From NCBI RefSeq assembly GCF_029457495.1, contig NZ_CP120361.1, forward strand, positions 4,666,001-4,730,000: a stretch of 64,000 nt of DNA, written 5' to 3'. The stretch's first letter is position 1. Each line of letters starts with the position of its first letter. The notes under the pieces were generated by a model. It did no database searches. It saw only the letters and a program-made list of their open reading frames with translations, and was not told the DNA's origin. Source of the stretch: Chelativorans sp. AA-79. Lineage in GTDB: Bacteria > Pseudomonadota > Alphaproteobacteria > Rhizobiales > Rhizobiaceae. Of this stretch, positions 40,127-48,835 are shown in pieces. A program made the position numbers and the translations under genes.

Positions 40127-40171
40127 TTGTGAAACCAATCCTAACCAATTTATCAATTTTGGCAAGTGGTT
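40127..40171. promoter_or_regulatory. Divergent promoter region with phased repeats
   Basis: On the minus strand TTGCCA (40165-40160) and TAGGAT (40143-40138), 16 bases apart, form a candidate promoter for the hydrolase operon. The word AACCAAT occurs at 40133-40139 and 40143-40149, one helical turn apart, over that promoter. A likely site for the divergently encoded GntR regulator. Confidence 0.45.
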
Positions 40172-40278
40172 CATTTCGATATCGGAAACACTTTTGAGGA
40201 TGGCAGTCTTGTCTCCTCCTGTCTTGCTTGAAAAATATGATATGGAGCCGAAACAGACGACCCACGGAGCGATCGCGC

Positions 40279-41004
40279 ATGACGGCACCAGACCCCTTCC
40301 AGGCCAAATTGGCTGACATATTGGTTCGTGACGAGGCGAGGGCCGCCTTCACTCAGCTGCAGGCATTCCTGGCCCAGCTGGAACCGGGGGAGGAGGGACG
40401 CCTGCCGGCCGAGCGGGAGCTCTGCGAGATCCTTGGCGTCTCGCGCGGAGCCTTACGCAAGGCGCTGGCGATCGCCGAGTCGGAAGGGCGCATCTGGCGA
40501 CATGTCGGCAAGGGGACGTTCCTAGGCAAGAAGCCGGCGGACAATCCGACCGACGTATCGAACACAGCCAACTATGCGAGCCCGGCCGAGGTGTTGCGAG
40601 CGCGCCTTCTGATCGAGCCGATGCTCGCAGCCGAAGCCGCGCTGAACGCATCGGCATCCGATCTGGCGGAGCTGCAGCTCTGCGCGAAACGGGGGCGCGA
40701 GGCCGACACCTGGCGGCGTTACGAGAACTGGGACAACCGCTTCCACAGCGTCATCGCCAATGCCACCCAGAACAAGGTGCTGGTGATGACATTCGACAAT
40801 CTGAACAATGTACGGCGCACAGTCGCATGGGGGCGCCGCCGCGACGGCTCGACCCGGCCATCTCCTGACCATCATAGCTTCAAGGAACACGACGCCATCG
40901 TCGAGGCGATCCTTGACCGCGACAGCACAGTGGCGGAGCGGGCGATGCGCGACCACATCGAAACGGTAAGTCGCAAGATGATGGGAGGCTCACGGCAGGT
41001 GTAG
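40279..41004 (+). CDS. GntR-family (FadR/FCD) regulator
   Basis: Regulator of 241 aa. Winged helix near residues 20-80 (LPAERELCEILGVSRGALRK) and an all-alpha FCD ligand domain with metal-site residues (RLLIEPMLAAEAAL, NRFHSVIANAT, HHSFKEHDAIVEAI, AMRDHIETV). ATG 40279 follows GGAG. Probably controls the divergent hydrolase/VOC/ABC operon. Its last codons (MGGSRQV) abut the IS1182-like remnant, so the extreme C-terminus may have been altered by the insertion. Confidence 0.85.
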   Translation: MTAPDPFQAKLADILVRDEARAAFTQLQAFLAQLEPGEEGRLPAERELCEILGVSRGALRKALAIAESEGRIWRHVGKGTFLGKKPADNPTDVSNTANYASPAEVLRARLLIEPMLAAEAALNASASDLAELQLCAKRGREADTWRRYENWDNRFHSVIANATQNKVLVMTFDNLNNVRRTVAWGRRRDGSTRPSPDHHSFKEHDAIVEAILDRDSTVAERAMRDHIETVSRKMMGGSRQV

Positions 41005-42010
41005 CCGAGATCGCCGCAGGCGATTGCCACCGGGCAGATGTAGCTGTCGTCTTCATGCTCATAGATGAAGTCGGCGCGTTCGAACGTGCCGTCGTTGCGG
41101 GCGGACTTGTCGAACACGGGATGTGCGGCTCGATGCTCTTGTGCTCGACCAACCAGGCCAGATTGGCTGCCGAGCCGTAGGCAGCGTCGGCTACAAGCCG
41201 TTCGGGCCAGAGACCGAGCTCCTGCGTGCGCTCGATCATTCTGCGCTGAGCGGTCACTTCAGCTTGGCGGACCGAGGTCGTCGCTTCGACGTCGACAATC
41301 ACCGCATGATCGAGGTCCATCAGGTAGTTGGTGCTGTAGGAGTAGAAGGCTGCCTCGCGAGTTGCCGCGGTCCAGCGCGACGCAGGGTCGGTGAGGTTGA
41401 TCAGCTTGGGCGTGACCGGCGTCGAACCGCCGTAGGCAGCGTCGTCCAGCACATCGAGATACTCCCGCACGGCGTGTCCGACCGCTTCTGACGGCAGACC
41501 TTCCTCGCCAGGCACTGATCGCTGGCGATGGACATCGGCGCGGATGAGGCTGGCGTCGACCGCAAAGCCTTCACCTCTCACCAGTCCTTCGGCCATGCAG
41601 CGCTCGACGGTCATCTCGAACAGTCGCCGCAGCAGGTCACTGTCGCGGAAGCGACCGTGCCGGTTCTTCGAGAAGGTCGAGTGATCAGGCACCACCCCTC
41701 CTAGACTGAGCCGGCAGAACCAGCGAAGGCGAGGTTCAGATGCACCTCCTCGCACAGCCGCCGCTCGGAGCGGATGCCCATGCAATAGCCGATGATCAGC
41801 ATCCGGATCATCAGCTCGGGGTCGATCGAGGGCCGCCCGGTGTCGCTGTAATAGGGCTTCAGGTGCTCGCGGAGGCCACTCAGATCGACAAACCGGTCAA
41901 TCGACCGCACAGGTGATCCGCTCACCCATCATCAGCTCGTCTCCGCCTGCTTCAGAACGACTGAATCAGGACTTCAGAGCGGCTGCAAGCGGGAGTTTTT
42001 CAACAGAATA
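41005..42010 (-). mobile_element. IS1182/IS5-like insertion sequence remnant
   Basis: DDE insertion sequence with its promoter-proximal end near 42010 (GAGTTTTTCAACAGAAT looks like a terminal sequence of this group). The transposase-distal end is missing: homology runs out just before the GntR stop codon. Both boundaries are therefore approximate. It cuts the N-terminus of the open frame at 42029 on one side and touches the GntR gene on the other. Confidence 0.7.
41025..41925 (-). pseudogene. IS1182-like DDE transposase, frameshifted and truncated
   Basis: Starts MSGSPVRSIDRFVDLSGLRE with the DUF772-type N-terminal domain. A one-base loss near 41730 shifts the frame after EEVHLNLA; the second frame carries PDHSTFSKNRHGRF, VDASLIRADV with the catalytic Asp, and LVADAAYGSAANLAWLVEH with the second Asp. 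A second one-base loss near 41121 shifts it again to FDKSARNDGTFERADF and YEHEDDSYICP, where the sequence is cut. The C-terminal catalytic Glu is missing. Inactive. Confidence 0.82.
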
Positions 42011-42469
42011 AGGGCACAAAACGGGTCTGTGGTTCTACGGCGAGCGGCTAATCTGCGATCTGATCGGATTCGGAAACGAGAGGCGCTTGCGCGGCTTGCG
42101 CCGGGCGCCGCCGGCCGGATGAAGGAAGTTTACGAGCGGTGGGCATCAACTCATCTGACCCGTGACGAGGAGTGCGTCACGCGCTTCTCCTACTTCCTTA
42201 CGACGGAGTTTGGGGCTCCACTTCGTCTCGATGGCCTTCGCTGGATTGCTGCGATGTTGAAGGCAAAGACCCGGTCCGATCACTGGTATCGCGAAGGGAC
42301 GGGCGATGCGCTGGTCGAACTCGTCGCGGCGGCACTGAGTTCGGACGCCCAAGCACTCTCCAAGGATGCTGATGCGCGGAAAGCGATAATCGAAATCGCC
42401 GCAGCTCTTGTTGCCAAGAACGTACCTGCGGCTCTTACCCAACAAGAGCGTATCAAGCTCCTGCGATAA
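42011..42469 (+). pseudogene. C-terminal fragment of unrecognised protein
   Basis: An open frame runs from inside the IS end to a TAA at 42469; GTG 42029 is the first possible start. The sequence (MKEVYERWASTHLTRDEECV, RWIAAMLKAKTRSDHWYREG, then an alanine-rich helix) looks like the end of a real helical protein. I do not recognise the family. Most likely the 3' end of a gene interrupted by the IS1182-like element. Confidence 0.5.
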
Positions 42470-42526
42470 GTACGGAGGCTTGCGGTTGGTTGTTATCAAA
42501 GCGCGGAAGGCTAGGCTCAGCAAGGC

Positions 42527-42853
42527 GTGATGCACCGCGACGGCTGGCTGTTCCCTGGTCAGCATCCGATGAAGCCGATCAGCACGCGGCAGCTCCATCG
42601 GATCGTCGTCGAGGCGGCGCAGGCCGCCGACATCGCCAAACGGGTCGGGCCGCACACGCTGCGCCACAGCTTCGCGACCCACCTGCTGGAGGACGGCACC
42701 GATATCCGGATCATCCAGGTCCTGCTCGGGCACGCCAAGCTGAACAGCACCGCCTTCTACGCCAAGGTCGCGACCCGGACGGTGCGCACGGTAACGAGCC
42801 AGTTCGACAAGCTCGGCCTGTTCAAGCCGGGAGAGAACTCGCCCGACGGCTGA
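42527..42853 (+). pseudogene. IS91 tyrosine recombinase, C-terminal fragment
   Basis: Carries the catalytic end of an XerD-like recombinase: HTLRHSFATHLLEDGTDIRI (H-x2-R), VLLGHAKLNSTAFYAKV (H and nucleophile Tyr) and the IS91-specific tail LGLFKPGENSPDG. The N-terminal domain and the first catalytic Arg are missing. Confidence 0.8.
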
Positions 42854-42856
42854 GCC

Positions 42857-43690
42857 GTGCGCGCCTCGATCGAGGTCGCCGACATTGCCTTCCACACAAG
42901 GCGCTCGTCTACGACCTGCTGTTCAAGGCGGCGTCGCAGACGATGCTGACGATCGCCGCCGATCCCAGGCACCTCGGAGCCAGGTTTGGTATCACCGCCG
43001 TGCTTCACACCTGGGGCTCGGCGATGACGCACCATCCGCACGTGCACATGATCGTGCCGGGCGGCGGCATCACCCCCGACGGAAGCCGCTGGATATCTTC
43101 GCGGCCGGCTTTCCTGCTTCCGGTGCGCGTGCTCGGCAAGCTGTTCCGCCGCCTGTTCCTCACCCGGCTGCTCGCGCTGCACGATGCGGGGCGGCTCGCC
43201 TTCTTCGGATCAATGGCGCATCTGGCCGAACGCCGGGCATTCCTGCGCCACCTGTCGCCCGTCAGGAAGAAGCGCTGGGTGGTCTACGCCAAGGCACCGT
43301 TTGCCGGGCCGGAAGCGGTGCTGGCTTTATCTGTCGCGCTACACACATCGGGTCGCGATCTCGAGCAGCCGCCTGATCGCCTTCGACGCGAGCGGCGTCA
43401 CCTTCCGCTACAAGGACTACCGCCGCGACGGCGCCGACCGGCGGCAAGTGATGACGCTCGCCACCGACGAGTTCATCCGCCGCTTCCTGCTGCATGTCCT
43501 GCCGCACGGCTTCCATCGCATCCGGCACTACGGCCTGCTCGCCGGCTCCGCCCGCAAGGCCAGCCTCGCGCTGGCGCGCGAACTGCTGAGCGTCGCCGCA
43601 CCGCCAGGGGGGTGTCCGGAGCAGCACCGGGCCGACACCATCGCGCGGAAACGCAACGAAGCGGCCTGTCCACATCCATCCCGGCGCTTG
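42857..43690 (+). pseudogene. IS91-family transposase, copy 2, deleted and frameshifted
   Basis: The first codons (RASIEVADI) are joined directly to the middle of the protein (NKALVYDLLFKAAS in copy 1 numbering), removing the zinc-binding domain. The join lies at GAGGTCGCCGACAT (42872-42885), a word that copy 1 has at 31965-31978 in the middle of its gene. Further damage: a base lost near 42895 and an extra base near 43325 just before YLSRYTHRVAIS. The C-terminal cysteine motif is also lost. Inactive. Confidence 0.82.
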
Positions 43691-43997
43691 CCGATGACGG
43701 CTACGCGATCGCCGACATCAGCCGCAGATCGAAATCTCCATAGCCGTCGACGGTGGCCCGCGGGTTCCTTCCTCGGGGACTTTCGTACGCCTGCCGGCGC
43801 CCGAAACTCTTCACGTCAGCCGAACAGCGGCTTACTCAGTTTTTCGTCCAGAACCGGACAGGCGGCAAACGGCTCCAATGTAGCCTCTTGTGCAGGCCGA
43901 TGCCATGCTTGCCCGGACGCAGTTGGTCAACGTGCTTTCCGCACCATCCCTTTTGCTGCCCCTTTCACCAATCCATCCAGCATAGCCATGCAAGGTG

Positions 43998-44420
43998 CTA
44001 GGAACGGGGTTCTGAACACGCCACGGCAATTGCCTCGATTTCGATCTTCCATGCGGGATCGTAGGGACCAGCGATCACCGTGGAAAGCGCCACCATGCGA
44101 TCGCCCATCACCTCCCAGCGCACCTTTGCGTTGATCTCGCGCAGATCATGGCTGGCGAGGAAAACCGTAACCTTGACGAGATCGTCCAGCGTCATGCCGG
44201 CTGCCTTGAGCTGCTTTTCGACGTTGCCCCATGCGAGCCTGGCCTGCGCTTCGAAATCCTCGGGCGCGGCGCCGTCTGGATCGGTTGGAATCTGCCCGCT
44301 GATGTAAAGCGTGCGGCCTTCTCCGCTCACTTCCAGCGCGTTGGTATAGCGGCGATGGAGTGTCTGGGGTGCATCGGGTGCGTTGACGAGGCGGCGCGAA
44401 ATACCGGTCTTCATGGTCAT
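43998..44420 (-). CDS. RidA-family protein
   Basis: RidA/YjgF-superfamily member of 140 aa. Core blocks: LEVSGEGRTLYISGQIPTD, QARLAWGNVEKQLKAAGMTL, DDLVKVTVFLASHDLREIN, and the closing WKIEIEAIAVA. The C-terminal catalytic Arg/Glu region has KIEIEAIAV in place of the classic R-x-x-IE block only in part. ATG 44420 overlaps the ATPase stop (ATGA). Last gene of the operon that starts with gntR at 53770; suggests that an enamine/imine arises in the pathway. Confidence 0.87.
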   Translation of the reverse strand: MTMKTGISRRLVNAPDAPQTLHRRYTNALEVSGEGRTLYISGQIPTDPDGAAPEDFEAQARLAWGNVEKQLKAAGMTLDDLVKVTVFLASHDLREINAKVRWEVMGDRMVALSTVIAGPYDPAWKIEIEAIAVACSEPRS

Positions 44421-45412
44421 CCTGGAATGGCAGCCGTTGCGGGTGCGCGCACGTGGCACGCGGCGTGCCAGCCTTCCGCCCCCACCAGAGGCGGATGTGT
44501 CTGGCGGCATACGTCTTCGGCGAGAGGGCAGCGGGTGACGAACTTGCAGCCTTTGGGCGGGTTGGCCGGGCTCGGCAAATCGCCTGTCAGAACGATGCGG
44601 GTGCGGCTGCGCTGCGCCACCGGATCGGGCAGCGGCACGGCGGAAAGCAATGCCTCGGTGTAAGGGTGCACCGGTTTTGCGAACACGTCCTCGGTTCGCC
44701 CCGTTTCGACCAGATGGCCGAGATACATCACCGCTACGCGATCGGCAAAGTGGCGCACCACCGACAGGTCGTGGCTGATGAACAGATAGCTGAGCCCGAG
44801 CCGCTGTTGGAGGTCCAAGAGCAGGTTGAGGATTTGCGAGCGGATCGATACGTCGAGTGCGGAGACCGGCTCGTCCAGGATCAGCAGCTGCGGGTTCAAC
44901 GCCAGCGCGCGGGCGATCACGATGCGCTGGCGCTGGCCGCCGGAAAAGGCATTGGGCTTGCGCTCGGCGTGCTGCGGGTGAAGGCCGACGAGGCCAAGCA
45001 GCTCGGCAACGCGCTGGCGCCGCTCCTTGCGCGTCCCCACGCCGTGGATCGCGAGCGGCTCGGCAATGCTCTCGCCGATGGTGAGTTTCGGGTTGAGCGC
45101 GGAAACCGGGTCCTGAAACACGATCTGCAATTCGCGCGACAACGCGTGCCGTGTTGCCGCGTCGCCTTGCACGATCTCGCGATCCTCGAAGCGGATCGAG
45201 CCGCTCGTCGGTTTCTGCATGCCCAGGATGGCCGCGCCCAGCGTGGACTTGCCGCAGCCGGATTCGCCCACCAGCGCCACGCTCTCGCCGCGCGCGATGT
45301 CGAGGCTGACGCCATCGACAGCCTTGACCCAGCCGACGGGCTTGCCCAGGAGGCCGCCCCGGATCGGGAAATGAACCTTCAGGTCCCGAACTGACAGCAG
45401 CGGGGCGCTCAC
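44417..45412 (-). CDS. Dipeptide/oligopeptide ABC ATPase (DppF/OppF type)
   Basis: ABC ATPase of 331 aa. Walker A GESGCGKST, Q-loop VFQDPVSALNPKLTIG, signature FSGGQRQRIVIA, Walker B LLILDEPVSALDVS and H-loop FISHDLSVVRHF, plus the four-cysteine C-terminal domain (CKFVTRCPLAEDVC, AACHVR). It overlaps the D-type gene by four bases. Shared energiser for the two binding proteins of this locus. Confidence 0.92.
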   Translation of the reverse strand: MSAPLLSVRDLKVHFPIRGGLLGKPVGWVKAVDGVSLDIARGESVALVGESGCGKSTLGAAILGMQKPTSGSIRFEDREIVQGDAATRHALSRELQIVFQDPVSALNPKLTIGESIAEPLAIHGVGTRKERRQRVAELLGLVGLHPQHAERKPNAFSGGQRQRIVIARALALNPQLLILDEPVSALDVSIRSQILNLLLDLQQRLGLSYLFISHDLSVVRHFADRVAVMYLGHLVETGRTEDVFAKPVHPYTEALLSAVPLPDPVAQRSRTRIVLTGDLPSPANPPKGCKFVTRCPLAEDVCRQTHPPLVGAEGWHAACHVRAPATAAIPG

Positions 45413-46380
45413 AGCATCGCCTCCACCTTCCCGCTGTGCCAGCAGGCGGCGAGCCCCGTGTCGCTGCGCGGCGCCAGCGGCGGCTGTTTATCGATACAAG
45501 GCTGGTCGGCCAGCGGGCAGCGCGGATTGAAGCGGCAGCCGACCGGCCACTGTCCGATATCCGGCACCATGCCCTCGATGCTCGGCAGAACCGTTTTCGG
45601 CTGTCCGTCGAGGCGCGGGATCGTGGACAATAGCAGCCGCGTGTACGGATGCTCCTGCCGCGCAAAGATCGCATCGACCGGCGCCTGCTCGATGACGCGG
45701 CCCGCATACATCACGGCCACCCGGTCGGCCATGTCCGCCACGACACCCATGTCGTGGGTGATCAGCAGGATCGACGTGCCGGTTTCGTTGCGCAGGCGCT
45801 TCAAGAGTTCGAGAATCTGAGCCTGGATAGTAACGTCCAGCGCCGTCGTCGGCTCGTCGGCGATCAAAAGCTTCGGCTGGCAGATCAGCGCCATGGCGAT
45901 CATGACCCGCTGGCACATGCCGCCGGAAAGCTCGAAGGGATATTGTCGCGCTCGGATTTCCGGCTCCGGAATGGCCACTTCCTCCAGCATGGCAATGGCC
46001 GCCTTCCGGGGGTCGCGCCCTTTCGACTTGCCGTGCACGACGAGGTTTTCCGCGATCTGGCGGCCGACGGGCATCAGCGGATTGAGCGAGGCGACAGGCT
46101 CCTGGAAGATCATGGCGAGATCGTCGCCGCGCATCGTGCGCCGGTGCTTTTCCGAAACGGTGGCGAGGTCGGTGCCCCCGAACATCACGCGCCCGCCCGC
46201 AAGCTTCGCGGCCTTGGGCAAGAGGCCCATGACGGCGAAGGCCGTCATGGACTTGCCGCAGCCGGATTCGCCGACGACCGACAGGATTTCACCCGGGTTG
46301 ACCTCGAAGCTGACGCCGTCCACCACCGGGTTGCCGCCGATGGACACCTTCAGGTCCTCGACCGTCAGCACCGGGCTCAT
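45409..46380 (-). CDS. Dipeptide/oligopeptide ABC ATPase (DppD/OppD type)
   Basis: ABC ATPase of 323 aa. Walker A GESGCGKSMTA, Q-loop IFQEPVASLNPLMPVG, signature LSGGMCQRVMIA (Cys where Arg is usual), Walker [13 protein letters not shown] and H-loop LITHDMGVVADM; C-terminal CRFNPRCPLADQPC. ATG 46380 overlaps the stop of the gamma-glutamyltransferase gene by four bases, so enzyme and transporter are translated together. Confidence 0.92.
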   Translation of the reverse strand: MSPVLTVEDLKVSIGGNPVVDGVSFEVNPGEILSVVGESGCGKSMTAFAVMGLLPKAAKLAGGRVMFGGTDLATVSEKHRRTMRGDDLAMIFQEPVASLNPLMPVGRQIAENLVVHGKSKGRDPRKAAIAMLEEVAIPEPEIRARQYPFELSGGMCQRVMIAMALICQPKLLIADEPTTALDVTIQAQILELLKRLRNETGTSILLITHDMGVVADMADRVAVMYAGRVIEQAPVDAIFARQEHPYTRLLLSTIPRLDGQPKTVLPSIEGMVPDIGQWPVGCRFNPRCPLADQPCIDKQPPLAPRSDTGLAACWHSGKVEAML

Positions 46381-47921
46381 GGCGCGCGCTCCAGCCCGAC
46401 CGCCGCCCACGGATGATGCGGATGCGCCATGCCGACATTTTCTGCGCCGTCGCGCAGCACCGCGGAAGGGATGGCGAAGTTCACCGGGTAGAGCGTGTCC
46501 TCCACGATATCGACCGGGAACTCGTCGCCAACCCTCGCGGCCACGTCGGGTTTCGCTTTGCGGTTGACCTGCAGGCGTACGCCGCTGGCATCCAGCCGCG
46601 GCGCATGGAAAGCCTCTTCCAGCGACATGCCATATGCGACGATGTAGGAGAGTATCTGCGTCACGGCCGGCATGATCTGGCGCCCACCAGCCGCCCCGAG
46701 CGCCAGCTTCGGTTTGCCGGCCTCGGTGGCGATCAGCGGGCACATGTTGGCCAGCGGGCGCACGCCCGGCGCGATGGAATTGGGCTGGCCCGGGCGCGGG
46801 TCGAACCACATCATGCCGTTGTTCATGATCATGTCGGTTGACGGCAGCACGACCTTTGAGCCGAAGCGTGAGAGCAGCGTGTTCGTCAGCGACACCATCG
46901 TGCCGTTGCGATCCACGACGCTCAGATGCGTCGTGCAGCTTTCGCCGCTGGCATGACCAAGCGCGCGCAGGCGATGCTCGCTCGCGCGGCGAATGGCGCG
47001 GGCGAAGGCCAGCGCCGCGCGCCCCGACAAGGGTTCGGCTTCCGGCAGGGTGGTCGCCAGTTCCTTGACTGCGGCGGCCAGCGTCGGACCGCCGGAAAGC
47101 CCGGCCATGGCATGCACGGTGACGTCGTGGAAGGGGACGGCGATCGCTTCGCGCCATAGCGGCCGGTAGTCGCGCAATTCGCCTGCGTCGATGGGCGACC
47201 CGCCGGCATTGAGATCGGCGATGATGGAGGCGGCCACCTCCCCTTCGTAGAAATCGCGCCACCCCGCCTTCGCCAGCCGCTCCAGCATCGCCGCCTTTCG
47301 CGGCATGGGGATCGTTCGGCTCTTGCCGTTCTCCGGCACGCGCGGCGCACGCCCGTTCTGCAGAAACAGCTCGGCGGACGCGGGAAAGCGGCCCAGCCCC
47401 TCCGCGTCGATCGCCAGACAAAGCACAGTGAACCAGTCCACCGTGAGACCGCGCTTGGCGTGTTCGATGGCCGGCTGCAGGGCTTCGGCGAAGCTGATCG
47501 TGCCGAAGCGTTCCAGCGCCTGCGCCAGGCCCGCGACCGCGCCCGGCACGCAAATCGAATGAAAGCCGATCAGGTTTCGGTCGTCCCGCACGGACGGCCA
47601 ATTGAACCAGTTGCCGTCGCGTCCTTCCACCAGCGGGTAATCGGCGGGATCAATATTGCGCGAGGAATTGACGTTGAAGTCCAGCGTGTCGACCTTACCG
47701 CTCCCGCCGTCGGCGCGGAGCAGGAAGCCGCCGCCGCCGATTCCCGACAGCCACGGCTCCACCACGCTCAGCGTCAGCGCGGTCGTGACGGCCGCATCCA
47801 TCGCGTTGCCGCCGCGCGACAGCACTGCAGCGCCTGCTTCCGCCGCCGGCCAGTTCTGGCAAGCCACGAGGCCCTTGTCGCTGCGCACCTCGCCCTTGCG
47901 CACCACCCAGTGCTCACCCAT
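46377..47921 (-). CDS. Gamma-glutamyltransferase family protein
   Basis: N-terminal-nucleophile hydrolase of 514 aa that is expected to mature by self-cleavage before Thr330 in CTTHLSVVDRNGTMVSLTN. Other family blocks: GGNAMDAAVTTALTLSVVEP, LSGIGGGGFLLRAD, and STDMIMNNGMMWFD in the small subunit. It would remove gamma-glutamyl groups or a related acyl group. No signal peptide is visible at ATG 47921, so unlike secreted GGT it is probably cytoplasmic. Its overlaps with the deacetylase (8 bases) and ATPase genes show it belongs to the operon. Confidence 0.88.
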   Translation of the reverse strand: MGEHWVVRKGEVRSDKGLVACQNWPAAEAGAAVLSRGGNAMDAAVTTALTLSVVEPWLSGIGGGGFLLRADGGSGKVDTLDFNVNSSRNIDPADYPLVEGRDGNWFNWPSVRDDRNLIGFHSICVPGAVAGLAQALERFGTISFAEALQPAIEHAKRGLTVDWFTVLCLAIDAEGLGRFPASAELFLQNGRAPRVPENGKSRTIPMPRKAAMLERLAKAGWRDFYEGEVAASIIADLNAGGSPIDAGELRDYRPLWREAIAVPFHDVTVHAMAGLSGGPTLAAAVKELATTLPEAEPLSGRAALAFARAIRRASEHRLRALGHASGESCTTHLSVVDRNGTMVSLTNTLLSRFGSKVVLPSTDMIMNNGMMWFDPRPGQPNSIAPGVRPLANMCPLIATEAGKPKLALGAAGGRQIMPAVTQILSYIVAYGMSLEEAFHAPRLDASGVRLQVNRKAKPDVAARVGDEFPVDIVEDTLYPVNFAIPSAVLRDGAENVGMAHPHHPWAAVGLERAP

Positions 47922-48825
47922 GCGACCGTCCGAACCTGCGGGGACCGATGGCTTGCGGGACCGCCGCGTCCACGGCGAAGCGTCCCTTGTTGGCGGAGCC
48001 GGCATGATAGGCGGCGATTTCCTGCGCAGTCGCCACCCATGCGCGTTTTTCAGCCTCGATGGCGTCGAACAGCTCTTCGAGCAGGGCGATGCGCTGGGCG
48101 CGGCCGGAAATCCAGTCATGGACCGTGAGCGTGAACAGGCCACCATAGCGATGCAGTGCTTGCCATTCGCGCAGCCAGTCGTCGATCACGCCGCGGCCGG
48201 ATTGGTAGGGCCACTTGTCCCGGCCGCCGCCCTCGAACTTGAAGACGATGGCGTCGTCCACCATCCACTGCACGGGCAATTCGGTCACGCCGTCCACCTC
48301 ATAAGGGTGGTCGAAGCCCGACAGCGACGAATCGTAGGCGAGGCCAAGACGCTTGATCTCGCGCAGCATATGCGGCGTCAGCTCCCAGGCGGGCGAGCGG
48401 AAGCCCACGGGCTCCTGCCCGGTCTGCTTCACGAACAGTTCGAAACTCGCCTCCAGCGCGCCGGTGAACTCGGCATCCGACGCCTCCGAGACGATCTCGT
48501 GGAAATAGCCGTGCAGGCCGATCTCGTGCCCGCCTTCGAGGATCGCCGGCAGGATCTCCGGGTTGGCCTCGGCTACATAGCCGGGCACGTAGAAGCTGCC
48601 CTTGAAGCGATAGCGGGCGAAAAGGTCGAGCAGGCGGTAGAGGCCGGTGCGCGGGCCGAAACGGCGGATTTCATGGGTGGCGATGCGCTGCGGCGCGTCG
48701 TTGCCGAGCGACCAGAGGAAGGGCGAATCCGCATCCACGTCCACTGACAGCAGCGCCGCCGACTGTTTGCCATCCGGCCATTGATAATCCGGCCATGGCG
48801 ATTTGATGGTGAGGCGATCGGTCAT
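47914..48825 (-). CDS. Polysaccharide deacetylase-family hydrolase
   Basis: NodB-fold metal hydrolase of 303 aa. Metal site: the DVDAD aspartates (LLSVDVDADSPF) and H-x3-H in HEIGLHGYFHE; RSPAWELTPHM and LTVHDWISGRAQR complete the pocket. No signal peptide. This cytoplasmic subgroup (PuuE/allantoinase-like) often acts on small N-acyl or N-formyl compounds rather than polysaccharide, which suits its position between an SDR and a gamma-glutamyltransferase gene. ATG 48825, ten bases after the SDR stop. Confidence 0.85.
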   Translation of the reverse strand: MTDRLTIKSPWPDYQWPDGKQSAALLSVDVDADSPFLWSLGNDAPQRIATHEIRRFGPRTGLYRLLDLFARYRFKGSFYVPGYVAEANPEILPAILEGGHEIGLHGYFHEIVSEASDAEFTGALEASFELFVKQTGQEPVGFRSPAWELTPHMLREIKRLGLAYDSSLSGFDHPYEVDGVTELPVQWMVDDAIVFKFEGGGRDKWPYQSGRGVIDDWLREWQALHRYGGLFTLTVHDWISGRAQRIALLEELFDAIEAEKRAWVATAQEIAAYHAGSANKGRFAVDAAVPQAIGPRRFGRSHG

Positions 48826-48835
48826 GGCTTTCCTT

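Larger units (their letters stand above)
42527..43814 (+). mobile_element. IS91-family element, copy 2, fragment
   Basis: Same orientation as copy 1. It keeps the C-terminal third of the tyrosine recombinase, a deleted transposase and the conserved right end. The left part of the element is absent. It complements copy 1, which kept the integrase start but lost the rest. The right end stops at CTTCAC near 43814. 43815-43997 holds nothing I recognise. Confidence 0.8.

Noticed and set aside
31603..43814. The two IS91 copies as a functional composite transposon
   Set aside because: Both transposases are frameshifted or deleted, and IS91-type elements do not move as paired composites; only past rearrangement is claimed.
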